From positions 33,154 through 80,397 of the forward strand of contig JBNGIO010005797.1 of assembly GCA_049999805.1 (NCBI GenBank): 47,244 nt of DNA, in the 5' to 3' direction. The DNA is from Folioceros fuciformis (Eukaryota > Anthocerotophyta > Anthocerotopsida > Anthocerotales). Shown in pieces: positions 19,773 through 29,185 of this stretch. Below the pieces are notes generated by a model. It made no database searches and was not told the origin of the DNA. It saw nothing but the letters and a program-made list of their open reading frames with translations. The translations under genes and the position numbers were made by a program. How positions within the stretch are numbered: the stretch's first letter is position 1; each line of letters starts with the position of its first letter.

Positions 19773-21497
19773 ATGTTTATCGCGACCTGCTGCGCCGCCT
19801 GCTGCGCTTCCTACGCCTGCGCGGGGATCCGGGGCATAGCCGAGGGGATCTCGAAGCGGTTTGCCCGCCTTGCCTACTGCGGGCTCTTCACACTCTCGCT
19901 GATCCTGGCGTGGCTGGGTCGGGACTTCGCAGGGCCGTTGCTCCACAAAATTCCATGTGGGTGTGTGAATTATGCTGCTGTTCGTGCTATGCAAGCGCAA
20001 TTTTTAAAGAAACGGTCGGTGGGTGTTGCAGGGATCAATGTCTTCACCGACACTCCCAGCGACGAGTGGTTTGCGACGCAGGCGGTGCTGCGCGTGAGCT
20101 TTGGGAGCTGCCTCTTCTTTTTGACTCTCGCCGTGTTGATGATCGGCGTGCACTTCCAGAATGACTTCAGAGATCCGATCCACCATAGGGGATGGATGTT
20201 CAAATTCGTCGTCTGGTTTCTCATGATGCTGCTCATGTTCTTCCTGCCCAATGCCGTTGTGGACGCCTATGGTAATGCAGAATGCAGCAGAGTTTTTGTT
20301 CTGGGCCCAATGTGTAGGAGGTTGATCAATTAAGGTGTACTTTTCGCAGGAACGGTATCGAGATTCGGATCTGGGTTGTTCCTCTTGGTGCAAGTGCTCA
20401 TCCTGCTGGACTTCACCTACAATTGGAACGAGGCCTGGGTGGCAAAGGATGAGCGATTATGGTAACTGTGTATGTAGACTTTGAGCACATACAGGCTGTG
20501 AACATTCGGATGTGTGGCAAGCATGTTCGTAAGCTGAATTTGCGCTTCTGCATTCAGGTATGGTGCGCTGCTGGCAGTGTCTCTGCTGTGCTACGCTGCC
20601 AGTTTTGTGCTCTCAGGTTTCCTGTTCTTCTGGTTCACTCCCGCTGGCCAGGACTGCCAGCTAAACATCTTTTTCATAGTTTGCACTCTTGTGTTTGGGC
20701 TGGCCTTTAGTATGGTCTCTCAGTTACCCATGGTATCTCCACCACTCTGGCAGTGTACGGTTCTGACTGCTGCTCACCACATCGCTGTTCCATTCCTGAT
20801 GATCACATTCCTGTGCCCTGAAACTGTAACAGGTGAATGGCAGCCTTCTGCCAGCTTCCGTGGTTGGTCTCTACTGCACCTATCTCTGTTACAGTGCCCT
20901 GTCCAGCGAGCCTCAGGACTACGCCTGCAATGGGCTCCATAAGCATGCGGGAGGAGTGTCTACTGGAACTCTGGTGATGGGCATGATCACCACTCTCCTT
21001 TCACTTGTCTACTCTGCTGTGCGAGCCGGATCTTCCACCACCTTTCTGTCTCCACCTTCGTCACCAAGGGGTCAGTCTCAGTCACCTTCACCCATGTGCC
21101 CATTCGAGCAGCCTGCCAGCCAAGGTCCAGGAATGAGTCTTAATTACTTACTTACTTACCTCTGAGCTACGAATGGTATGTGCTTGTTTCAGCTTCCCGC
21201 AAGCCATTGCTGTCCTCAAACGAGGAGGAGGACGATGTAGAGGAGGGGAAAAAAAGCGAGGTGGCACAACCTGTCACCTACAACTACTCCTTCTTCTACC
21301 TCATCTTTGCACTGGCAAGCATGTACTCAGCCATGCTTCTCACCGGCTGGGGCAACGCTGCCGCATCAGAGGAGGACATCATCGACGTAGGCTGGCCAAC
21401 AGTCTGGGTACGCTTCTGCACAATATGGATTACCGCTGGGCTCTACGTCTGGTCCCTGGTCGCTCCAGCCATATTCCCAGACAGAGATTTCTCTTGA
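19773..21497 (+). CDS. SERINC (serine incorporator/TDE1) family membrane protein
   Basis: Six exons (19773-19956, 20032-20271, 20350-20461, 20558-20732, 20833-21070, 21193-21497) encode about 417 residues, typical for SERINC. The ATG at 19773 is the first in frame and opens with a cysteine-rich segment (TCCAACCASYAC) as in other members. Multiple hydrophobic spans follow, with family phrases FAGPLLHKIPWI, DEWFATQAVLRVSFGSCLFF, HHRGWMFKFVVWFLM, DFTYNWNEAWV, VNGSLLPASVVGLYCTYLCY and, in the last exon, YNYSFFYLIFALASMYSAML followed by LTGWG and VRFCTIWITAGLYVWSLVAP. SERINCs are ten-span proteins of Golgi, plasma membrane or vacuole linked to lipid transport or scrambling; the plant role is little known. 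The donor of exon 5 could also be at 21131 (+GTCCAG), which would add about 20 residues to a low-complexity loop. Confidence 0.92.
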
Positions 21498-21749
21498 AGC
21501 CCTCGCCCCCTCTCCTGCTGCACAAGGTCACACAGTACAGTCCCGCCCGACACACTTGGCATGGCCAAGCCCGTGAAGAGTGTACATAGCATACTGCCTT
21601 CTTTTTGTGCACGTTTTGAGCGAACAAAACTCTCCTGTAAATGCAAGTCTGTGTCGTTTTACGATGTTCACAGTCTCACCCCAAGACAAGAAAAGTGCTC
21701 CAATGAATAATAGTACCTTGCAGAGGTAGCTGGGACCCGGGATGACATC

Positions 21750-22440
21750 ACACGCTTCCACCGGTATTCCACGCAGAATCCGCTCCCCCGTCGCTTAAAC
21801 CTCATCAGCAAATTAAGGCGCCTGCTCCCCGTACTGCTCCTGCACTGGGAACCCCGAGGCGCCGTGCGGCCGGCAACCTCCTCTCCATTCCTGGCGATCA
21901 TTTCCTCGTTTATCAGCGATCGATCACACGGGGGCGTAGCTCGCGGGATTCATCTCCGACTGTTTCCTGCAGTTTGCTTTAGGGTACCTGATTCATTGGA
22001 TGTCAGATTTCTACACACATTGTACACTTGTGATCTTCGTTGCCTTTCATGCGGTGCCATGCGCTGCTTGATAGCCGCGGTTTGGGAACCTAGGGTTTGG
22101 ACTTGTGATTTTTACTATTCATTATTGTATCTGTAATAAGAGAACGAGCCGAGCTGAGCCGCGCCGAGCCCAGCCGAGCCAAGCCTGTTACCTCAAGAAT
22201 TGGAAGAAACCAAAAAACAAGCCGTAAGTAACCTCACTTGCCTTGTGGATTGAGAGCATGGAGGACGGAGAGGATGTGATTTGCAGCGAAGGAAGGAGAG
22301 CGGCCGGCAGTCACGGCTGCCGGCCGCACGGCGCCTCGGGGTTTGCAGCCACACGCGCAGTTCGATGACCAGGCGTCCTAATTTCCTGCTGGAGGATTAG
22401 GGGACGGGATGCCATTGGATGCAAGTCCGAAGGCAGGATT
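21750..22440. repeat. long inverted repeat with 26-bp perfect core
   Basis: The 26 bp at 21850-21875 (AACCCCGAGGCG...GGCCGGCA) are the exact reverse complement of 22318-22343. Similarity between the arms continues outward: 21810-21824 matches the reverse complement of 22370-22384 at 13 of 15 positions, with a 25/26-nt partly matching stretch between. It also continues inward (CTCTCC-TTCC on both arms). The right arm has a local extra hairpin (22300-22310 with 22317-22327, 11 bp, 6-nt loop). The arms are about 100-150 bp and diverged except for the core; the spacer is about 440 bp. No target-site duplication or coding sequence is evident. Confidence 0.7.
22146..22185. repeat. GAGCC-type pentamer array, 8 units
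   Basis: Eight contiguous 5-bp units read GAGCC, GAGCT, GAGCC, GCGCC, GAGCC, CAGCC, GAGCC, AAGCC. It lies in the spacer of the long inverted repeat. Confidence 0.85.
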
Positions 22441-22746
22441 CATGGCGCTCAAAGTCTTCCAAGACAGAATGTACATACTATACGTAGTCTTTGGCGGAGG
22501 TGGGGCCGATTGCCGACTTAAAAAACCCTTGCAGTCTCTGATTAAAGATGTCTGCACAAGTACGCTATGACAACAGCCAACACGCCAAGAGGCCAAGAGC
22601 TGCAGGCAGCGGGCCTGCCCACCTACACAAAGCACAGGACCAGGTGGAGGACATCAAAAGTTTGGAGACATGTTGAGGAAATGCATGGCAGGGCCAGCGC
22701 AAATCATATGACAAAAGTGTGATAAGGTAAGGCAGGCGTGAAGCAA

Positions 22747-22834
22747 GGGGGAGGCAGCATTTCAGAGGTGCAGGACTTGCAGGCCAAGGAGGGGGAGGCA
22801 GCATTTTAGAGGTGCAGGACTTGCAGGCCAAGGA
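22747..22834. repeat. 44-bp tandem duplication
   Basis: The 44-bp unit at 22747-22790 (GGGGGAGGCAGCATTT...CCAAGGA) is repeated at 22791-22834 with a single C to T change. No frame or feature is associated with it. Confidence 0.95.
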
Positions 22835-23156
22835 AAATCGAAATTCGGTCCGTATGTAGCCAGATCTCTCCCACGGGATGGTACCATAGGTGTGAGGCGC
22901 CCATGGCAGAGGCATGTGCGTCTCTAAGCGTCTCCAATCGCAAGTCCCGAAAGCGCCATGTACGGGAGATGCTCAGCTGCCAAAAAGCAAGCGAGGTATC
23001 TTCTCGTTTTTGTCCACCCTTCTCTCTCTCTGGATAACCTCCTAACCAGGCTTGTTGAAATTCGCTAATCAAGAAACGATCGCTGCAAATGCGTGGTCGT
23101 CCCCCTTCCCGCTTATCCACTCACTCCGTCTCCATGTCACACGCGCAGACCGGGGC

Positions 23157-23164
23157 TATAAATA
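23157..23164 (+). promoter_or_regulatory. consensus TATA box upstream of candidate MIRNA hairpin
   Basis: TATAAATA sits in a GC-rich flank (CGGGGC before, CGCCAG after), the usual look of a plant Pol II TATA box. Initiation would be expected near 23187-23192. The next feature on this strand is the foldback at 23363-23474; no convincing protein-coding frame follows within 700 bp. Confidence 0.6.
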
Positions 23165-23362
23165 CGCCAGCTTACTTGTTCAATTTTCGGGCGAGCAAGG
23201 AGTGCAGCCTTCTCGAGGCCAGCGTTGCGTGCCCTCCTTGCATCGCCTTGCGTTGCGTCTCGAGCTCTGTGTTGCGTTGCGTGTCGTGCCCAGTGTTGCG
23301 TTGCATTCCGAGCTTGCTGCGCGTAGCGTCCTGTCATGTCGCTTCGGTGATTGATTGCTGAG

Positions 23363-23474
23363 GGAGGAGAGCAGCCTTCTATCTCTGAAATCTTCTGGAA
23401 GCTGCGGTTCCCAGCGGTCGTCTCTCCCACTCCCGCTCCCTGCAGATTTCAGAGAAAGAAGGCTACCTTCCTCC
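23363..23474 (+). ncRNA. candidate MIRNA precursor hairpin
   Basis: Positions 23373-23393 (AGCCTTCTATCTC...) pair with 23444-23464 (AGATTTCAGAG...) at 20 of 21 positions, with one A-A mismatch at 23381/23456. The lower stem continues: 23363-23371 pairs with 23466-23474 with one mismatch and one G-U, after a 1x1 mismatch. The upper stem has a few further pairs next to the loop of about 50 nt. The precursor is about 112 nt and lies 206 nt after a good TATA box. This geometry (a 21-nt duplex flanked by extended lower stem) is what plant DCL1 substrates look like. The sequence does not match any conserved plant miRNA I can recall. Expression is unknown, and a small inverted duplication without function could look similar. 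Confidence 0.5.
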
Positions 23475-23910
23475 GATCGGCCCTGCTGCCGCACGCGGTC
23501 GTGGCGACATTACTCTCCGGTGCTGCACACGACGTCCGCTCGCTTCTCGGAATAGAGTCGCAGTACGTATGCCCGCCCCAGGTTGCCCGCCGCTCTTGTT
23601 TGCCTGCACACGAGGTCTCCGGCGGATGATTTCTCGACCTAGTGCTCGACGATTTGTTGCTGTGTTTCGAGCATCTGATCTCGCATGATCGACCTGCAGC
23701 TCGAGCAGGTTCCTCTTGATACTTTGTGTTGACCGCCGCTCTCCTCCTGCTCCGGTTCTCTTGGTCGTGTGTTTGTGTTAGCGGCAGGTAGTAGCTAAAG
23801 CGTGCTCTTTCTTTTTCCAAACCTGCTTCTCAGTCAAGAATCTTGCTTGAACAGATTCCTATCGGAATGGAATCAGAACTGCAGATATCTGCTGTTTGTA
23901 CTCCTGATTT
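23475..23910. other. region between candidate hairpin and methyltransferase stop
   Basis: No protein gene is supported. If the hairpin is transcribed from the TATA box at 23157, this is its 3' part. The segment near 23910 should also hold the 3' UTR of the opposite-strand methyltransferase gene, so the two transcripts would converge. Confidence 0.4.
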
Positions 23911-25106
23911 CTACACACGCTTGAATTCGTGCCAGAGTTCGTAATGGTTGAATAGTAGGCTGTCGTGAGTCTGCAAGCCGACGTAAGTCAGTCCAACTTG
24001 AGCTAGCCTAGGTTTGCATCTGGCGATTCGAAGTCTTGTGCAAAACTTGATGTTGTGCGACACGAAGAGGCGGCCATGGCCGGGGGCTAAGTTAGGACCC
24101 AGGCCTTCAAAACCCTTCCACACGAGCTTGTCAGGCATGTGCAGGAACACTGCGCTGGCGTAGATGAGATCGAAAGGAGGAAGCGATCCATCCTTGCCGC
24201 CGAGGAGTGTGATGTCCAGGTCCTCGCTGCGGACGATAACGGGTCGCTTGTGAAGGAGCCCCTGCGCCGGCAACTCGTACATCAGGGACGCCAAGAGCGA
24301 TGGCGGGTCACGCTCTAAGCAATGGTAGTGGCGTGGAAGCAGATGGCGGATGAAATGAAGCCCCACTCTCAGGGTGCCGCACCCCACCTCTAGTACCCGA
24401 TACTGCGGCCTCAACCTGGAAGCGTTAGCCAGAAACTCGAAGACGTCCCGGCCCCCTGCCCACGGCTCTCCGTAATAGCTGTGGTGTTCCTCTACTAGCA
24501 GCTCGCTAGGGCATACCAATGCTGTTCTGTTCTCACCGTTTTCGAGGTGAGAGATGCCTTTATACCTGCCGGGCAGGCGGAGAGATGTTAGATTAAAACT
24601 TGAAAGACGCGGCTAGCGAACAGTACATTGGCTAAGAGAACATGATAACAGTGTGGATAATATGTTGCAACCTGGCAAGCTTTGTAAATCTGAAGTGGCA
24701 GAGGAGAGTTCTACCTTCGCAAATCCGCCATCTGCTGCAGCCGGGTGCGGGGATTGATCCCCTTCCGAAGCTGGTGCCAAGCATCTGCTGTCCTCGGTGT
24801 CTTCAAGTCCAGCCGTTTAAGCTGCCTCTTGACCCATCGCAAGTCGGCTTCTGTTGTACCAATTGGCTCCACTTGTGCAGCTACTAAATTCTTCTCTTGG
24901 GGCGGATCGATATCCTTCGCGGCACTTTGACAGGCGCACAACGGAGCAGGCAAGGGTTGCCTGCTGCGCATTGAAGGAACTGCTATGAGTACCAACACTG
25001 GCAACCAGCAGGCAAGTGCCAGCAGCAGAACCGCCAGCGGGCGTGTTCCAATTGCTGGCTGCATCTCTCCAGCTTTCCCTCTCAGCCAGTGACCTGCACT
25101 GCCCAT
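23911..25106 (-). CDS. membrane-anchored SAM-dependent methyltransferase
   Basis: Two exons (25106-24715 and 24565-23911) encode about 348 residues. I chose the first in-frame ATG at 25106; a second at 25064 would shorten the protein by 14 residues. After a basic N-terminus there is one membrane span (about residues 22-42: PLAVLLLALACWLPVLVLIA), so a type II anchor is likely. A linker with basic and acidic helical character follows. The C-terminal half is a Rossmann methyltransferase: motif I YRVLEVGCGTLRVG binds SAM, CLERDPPSLLAS gives the acidic post-II residue, and FDLIYASAVFLHM is motif IV. A conserved-looking EEHHSYYGEPWAGG precedes motif I. The substrate is unknown; the anchor suggests a secretory-pathway target such as a glycan. 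It is divergent to BPG2. Confidence 0.8.
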
Positions 25107-25344
25107 CGATGTGCAGCTTCTCCCCGCGGCAGTGCAAACCCAATCTTTGTTAGTGCCTTGGACATTCGGCTCACAGGCATGATACCAGGGAAAGGCACAA
25201 GGAAGGAACGGCAACTGCGAGGGTTAGAGAGCTGGACGAGGTGGTCTCCAAGGGTTTAAGTCATCCATACCATTGCTAGGGTTTCTGTCCGGTCCTTGCT
25301 ACTGTCCTGCCGTGCGTCGCTGGTGGGCTGATACTTCTCCAGGC
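25107..25344. promoter_or_regulatory. 238-bp divergent promoter, methyltransferase / BPG2
   Basis: Only 238 bp lie between two head-to-head ATGs. Both transcripts must start here, so regulation could be shared, although the two products have no obvious common pathway. I see no clear TATA box. Confidence 0.5.
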
Positions 25345-28300
25345 ATGAGTTTCGGCTGCGTGGCCTCGTCCAGGCAGCATTTGAGCTTGCAGACCTCGGC
25401 TTTTGGCTTGTCTCCGTGTCTGAGTGGGCCTCATGGCCCGCCGGATTTTAGCACCGGGACCCTCTGCCGCACGGTTAGGATTCCAGTGAAGTGTGAGAGC
25501 TTTTCTTCGGACAAGGCACGGGAGGGGTCGGACTCGGGAGGAGCCAAAAGGATTCGGAAAATTACCGAGACATCTAGTAATAGAATTGACAAATGGGGGA
25601 CAGTGGGTCCGTCTGACCAACTCGACGCAGCAGCAGCATCATCGGTTGCATCTGGTGCCGATGTCTCTGAGGCAGCAGGCAGGAGTACCCGGAGCAGCAG
25701 CGAGGGAGCAGCAGGCAGAAATACCATATTTCTTGCAGACAGGGCACCACAGCCCTGGACGAGAGATTCTGCTGAGAAGAGCAGGGTGGATGACCCGGAG
25801 AGAGATGATGAGATGTTGGAAGAGAAACTGGATGGAGATTCCTTGTCGAAGCCCAGCAGGGGTGAAATTTTCCTCAGGAATGCTATGGAGAGGCAAAGGT
25901 TTCAGGCGCAGCGAAGTACAACATCGGCGTTTCCTTATGCACAGGGGCCCAAGCAGGAAAACAGAAAAAGGGACAAAACGAAAATTTTGAAGGCATCCGA
26001 GGCGTCCTGCTATGGGTGTGGAGCAGGTCTTCAATGTTCACATCCTGAGACCCCGGGATTTGTAGCCCCTGAAGTCTTCGAATTGGTATGCTCTGTGGAA
26101 CTAGCCCTGCATTTCCTCGTGATGATTATTATGAAGTGAACGTTAAGGGGTTGGGATTTAACACTCTGTCGTTTCATGTTTGCAGAAGCAGAGGCACCAT
26201 CAGCTGAAGGATGTCCTCTGTGGCAGGTGCCGTTTATTGTCGCAGGGGCAGATGATACCTGCGGTCGGAGGGCATGGTGGCTATGGAAAGGGTAAAGGAT
26301 TCGTCTCTGCAGAAGAACTGCGATCTCAGTTGACTCAGCTTCGGAACAGCAAAGCTCTCATAGTGAAGCTGGTAGAGATCTTTTCCTCGTCTGTGCGCAT
26401 GGTGTCGATGGTTGACTCTTACTGAATGGTGGCGTGTTGCAGGTAGACATTGTCGACTTTAATGGGAGCCTGCTAACTCGAGTTCGTGATCTTGTAGGGG
26501 CTAATCCAATCATCCTGGTTGCCACAAAGGTAGTCGTTCGTGTGTTTCATAATCTCCTGAGGGTTGGGTACAATTTCTGGACAGATGTACCGGAGTCCAC
26601 TAGGCCCTGAATTTGCGTCTGTTCTGACAGGTCGATCTCCTTCCAAAAGGCACAGACCTGGGAGTTGTTGGGGATTGGGTAGTGGAGTCGGTTCTTCGGA
26701 AGAAACTCAAGTAAGGCACATGTCAAGTTGCTTTCTCTCCTTGTTGGGAACATTTAGTCGTCCTTGACCACGCTGTTGTTATGTTTATTGCAGTGTTGTT
26801 AGTGTTCATCTGACAAGTTCCAAGTCTTCCACTGGCATATCTGGGGTTGCAGCTAACATCCAACGGCAAAGGCAGGTTGAGAAAACTGATCGCACCGTTG
26901 TTTGACGTTGGTCCTGGGTATTTATGACGTTTCCTGCTTCTGCGTATTGGGTATGTTGTAGAGTGTACTTAACCAGAGCTTTTCTTGTTGGCGTGCACAG
27001 GGACGTGATGTTTATGTTCTGGTAAAGCGTCATTCCTACTCTTGACATGCTTCTCAGGGATGCAGCAGTTAACATTTGGTGCCCTTTGAGGTTCTTGTAA
27101 TTGGTTACCAACGAGGACATTTGTGGTCTTAGGGTTCAGCAAATGTTGGGAAGTCAGCTTTCATCAGTGCTCTGCTTAGTAAGCTCACCATCCAGGTCTT
27201 CCTTCAAGTTAGAGGTGTCAAGCTGCTTTTCAATCAAAATTCCCAGCTTACGGATGATAATGATGAGGCAACTGCTATGTTGTTCTTCAGAGGAAATGGG
27301 TTCACGGGATCCAGCAGCTTTAGAAGCAATGCGGAGAAAGCCAATTCAATCTGCCATGCCTGGCACCACTCTTGGTCCAATCGAAATCAAGGCTTTCTCT
27401 GGTGGAGGGGTACACTTCCCTGTGACTTTTCCAATTTCTCACTTCCAGAGTGATACGCTGTTGTTGGTTGTTAGGTGTTCGAGCTGATTTGGGAGCATTG
27501 CGTCTCTGCAGAGCTTGCATGACACTCCTGGAGTGCATCTGCATCATCGTATGACAGTTGCAGTTCATCCAGACGATCTTCCTAACATTGCTCCCCGTCG
27601 CCGGCTGCGGGGTAGTGCGGTCCTTGCTCCATCGCTCGCACAGAGGGAAATATCTGCTGACTCCGACCAAGAGACAGAAGCTGACAAACAGTTCCAGAAG
27701 CAAGAGGTGCAGTATGATGGTACCGCAACCTTAACAGGAACAACCTTGTTCTGGGGAGGTCTTGCGAGGATAGATGTGCTGCAGGTCAGTCTTGACTGCG
27801 CATTACTTTCTGCCTCCAGACTTGTCGTTGTATGTAGCTCTCTAAGCAAACTGACAAATCGTAGGGGCGATAACAGGCACCTGCAGGAGCAAGACTGCGA
27901 TTCTATGGACCGACAGGCCTTCGGGTCATCATGGTCCCCACGGTAGAAGCGGACGACTTCTATAACGTAAGTTCCTCCCGGCCGCTAGGTGTGCACTGAC
28001 CAGGCAGGCTCTAAGTGGCAAGTGATCCTTTTCTAACGGGTATGCCTGATGTGCAGGAAGAAGTTGGCAAGATCTTGTGCCCTCCAACCGGGGAGGACAA
28101 ATTATCTTCATGGGCAGGACTGCAGAACCAACACAGTGTTTCCCTAACACTTGAGAGCGGCTTGAGGTCAGAAGCTCGTAACTCTAGTCACGCGTCACAC
28201 TATGCGCAAGAACTGAAATCCTAACTCCCACTCTCACTGTTGATTTGACTGCAGGCCTGCAGGAGACGTGGCCATATCCGGGCTGGGATGGATCACGGTG

Positions 28301-28510
28301 GAGTATCCAAACACCGAGGCCTTCACAGCCGTGACACAGGAGGACAGGCTTCGTCTGCAAGGGACTGTCGACATGGTGGTTCATCTTCCAAAAGCAGTAG
28401 AGATCTACTCCAGACCACCCATGCCTGTAGGTGTCCACGGCCCCCTTTGGTACAAGTACGCGGATGTCTCAGACGACGAGCTAGAGTCCAGACCCAGATT
28501 CTTCTACTGA
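25345..28510 (+). CDS. BPG2: BPG2, chloroplast YqeH-type circularly permuted GTPase
   Basis: Twelve exons (25345-26085, 26186-26371, 26443-26529, 26631-26710, 26794-26875, 27001-27021, 27133-27178, 27291-27409, 27512-27784, 27877-27966, 28057-28166, 28255-28510) encode 696 residues. The start is the first ATG after a non-ATG lead. The N-terminus is serine-rich and lacks acidic residues, as in plastid transit peptides, followed by a variable acidic linker. A zinc finger follows (CYGCG ... LCGRC). The GTPase motifs are in permuted order: G4 ATKVDLLPKG, G5 LTSSKSS, G1 GSANVGKS, G2 PGTTLGP, G3 DTPGVHLHHR. The C-terminus carries TTLFWGGLARIDVLQ, ISGLGWITVE and the tail RPRFFY. In Arabidopsis BPG2 acts in plastid rRNA processing and ribosome assembly, and is light and brassinosteroid responsive. 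The 21-bp sixth exon (GRDVYVL) is easily missed by gene finders. Confidence 0.95.
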
Positions 28511-29185
28511 CAAGAGGCACAGCCCAATACGAACTTCCCTGTCTCACTTTGCTAAATTCTGCTTCCGTTCGAATTGACGTCGCAGCTGCAGTGCTCTTTC
28601 ATACAGTTGCAGATCCAAACCGTCCACGTTTCGTCCCACCCTGGCCTGCAACACCATCTGCAGAAACGAGCCTAAGTGACGGCTTTGTGCAGAGTACAAT
28701 GCAAGTTCTCGGAGAGGAGAAGGAGAAATGGATGAAGTACCACGGGATCGGAGGAACCCGAACGAAACTGTAGCTCTCCAATGAATTGAAATAGAGAGTC
28801 GATCCGCAGAGGAACGTCTCGGAGATGTTGAGTATCCACGCGCAAGGAAGATTCGCCCTCGGTTATCACGACCAGCCCGGTCACGGCATCATAGCTTTGC
28901 AACCTGGCATGCAGGAGAAATTACATCGTGCGAAGCGATTACATCGTGCAGAAGGAAATCTCACTCAGCGGGCTTTACCTGCCAGTCACCCGCAGAGAAG
29001 CGTCGGGTGTACAGTAGCGGGAGGAAGGATGGAGCTCCCGGAGCAGGACCAGCGTGCCGGGCTTTAGCGACGACGAGGCTGCCGCCGCCATAGCTGGAGT
29101 TGGTGATAGTCTGTTTTCTGCCCTTCGCGACTGTAATTAGGGCGTGGTTTATCACAAGGCTGGGGCGCATCGGTAAGGGTTGCGG
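28511..29185. other. intergenic, BPG2 to MTHFR-like gene
   Basis: I see no gene in these 675 bp. The first part is the BPG2 3' UTR and the last part the promoter and leader of the MTHFR-like gene. A short direct repeat (ACATCGTGCGAAGCGATTAC, partially repeated as ACATCGTGCAGAAG) lies near 28922-28953. Confidence 0.45.

Larger units (their letters stand above)
21498..23156. other. intergenic region after SERINC, no protein gene seen
   Basis: This 1.66-kb stretch contains the SERINC 3' UTR, the long inverted repeat, a pentamer array and a 44-bp duplication, listed separately. Open frames are short and lack motifs. One minus-strand frame ending at 22378 has a plausible-looking proline-rich tail but no start or family match. 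Confidence 0.5.

Noticed and set aside
22300-22327. 11-bp GC-rich hairpin as an independent terminator or regulatory stem
   Set aside because: It is explained by a local duplication inside the right arm of the long inverted repeat, and no T-run or gene end is adjacent.
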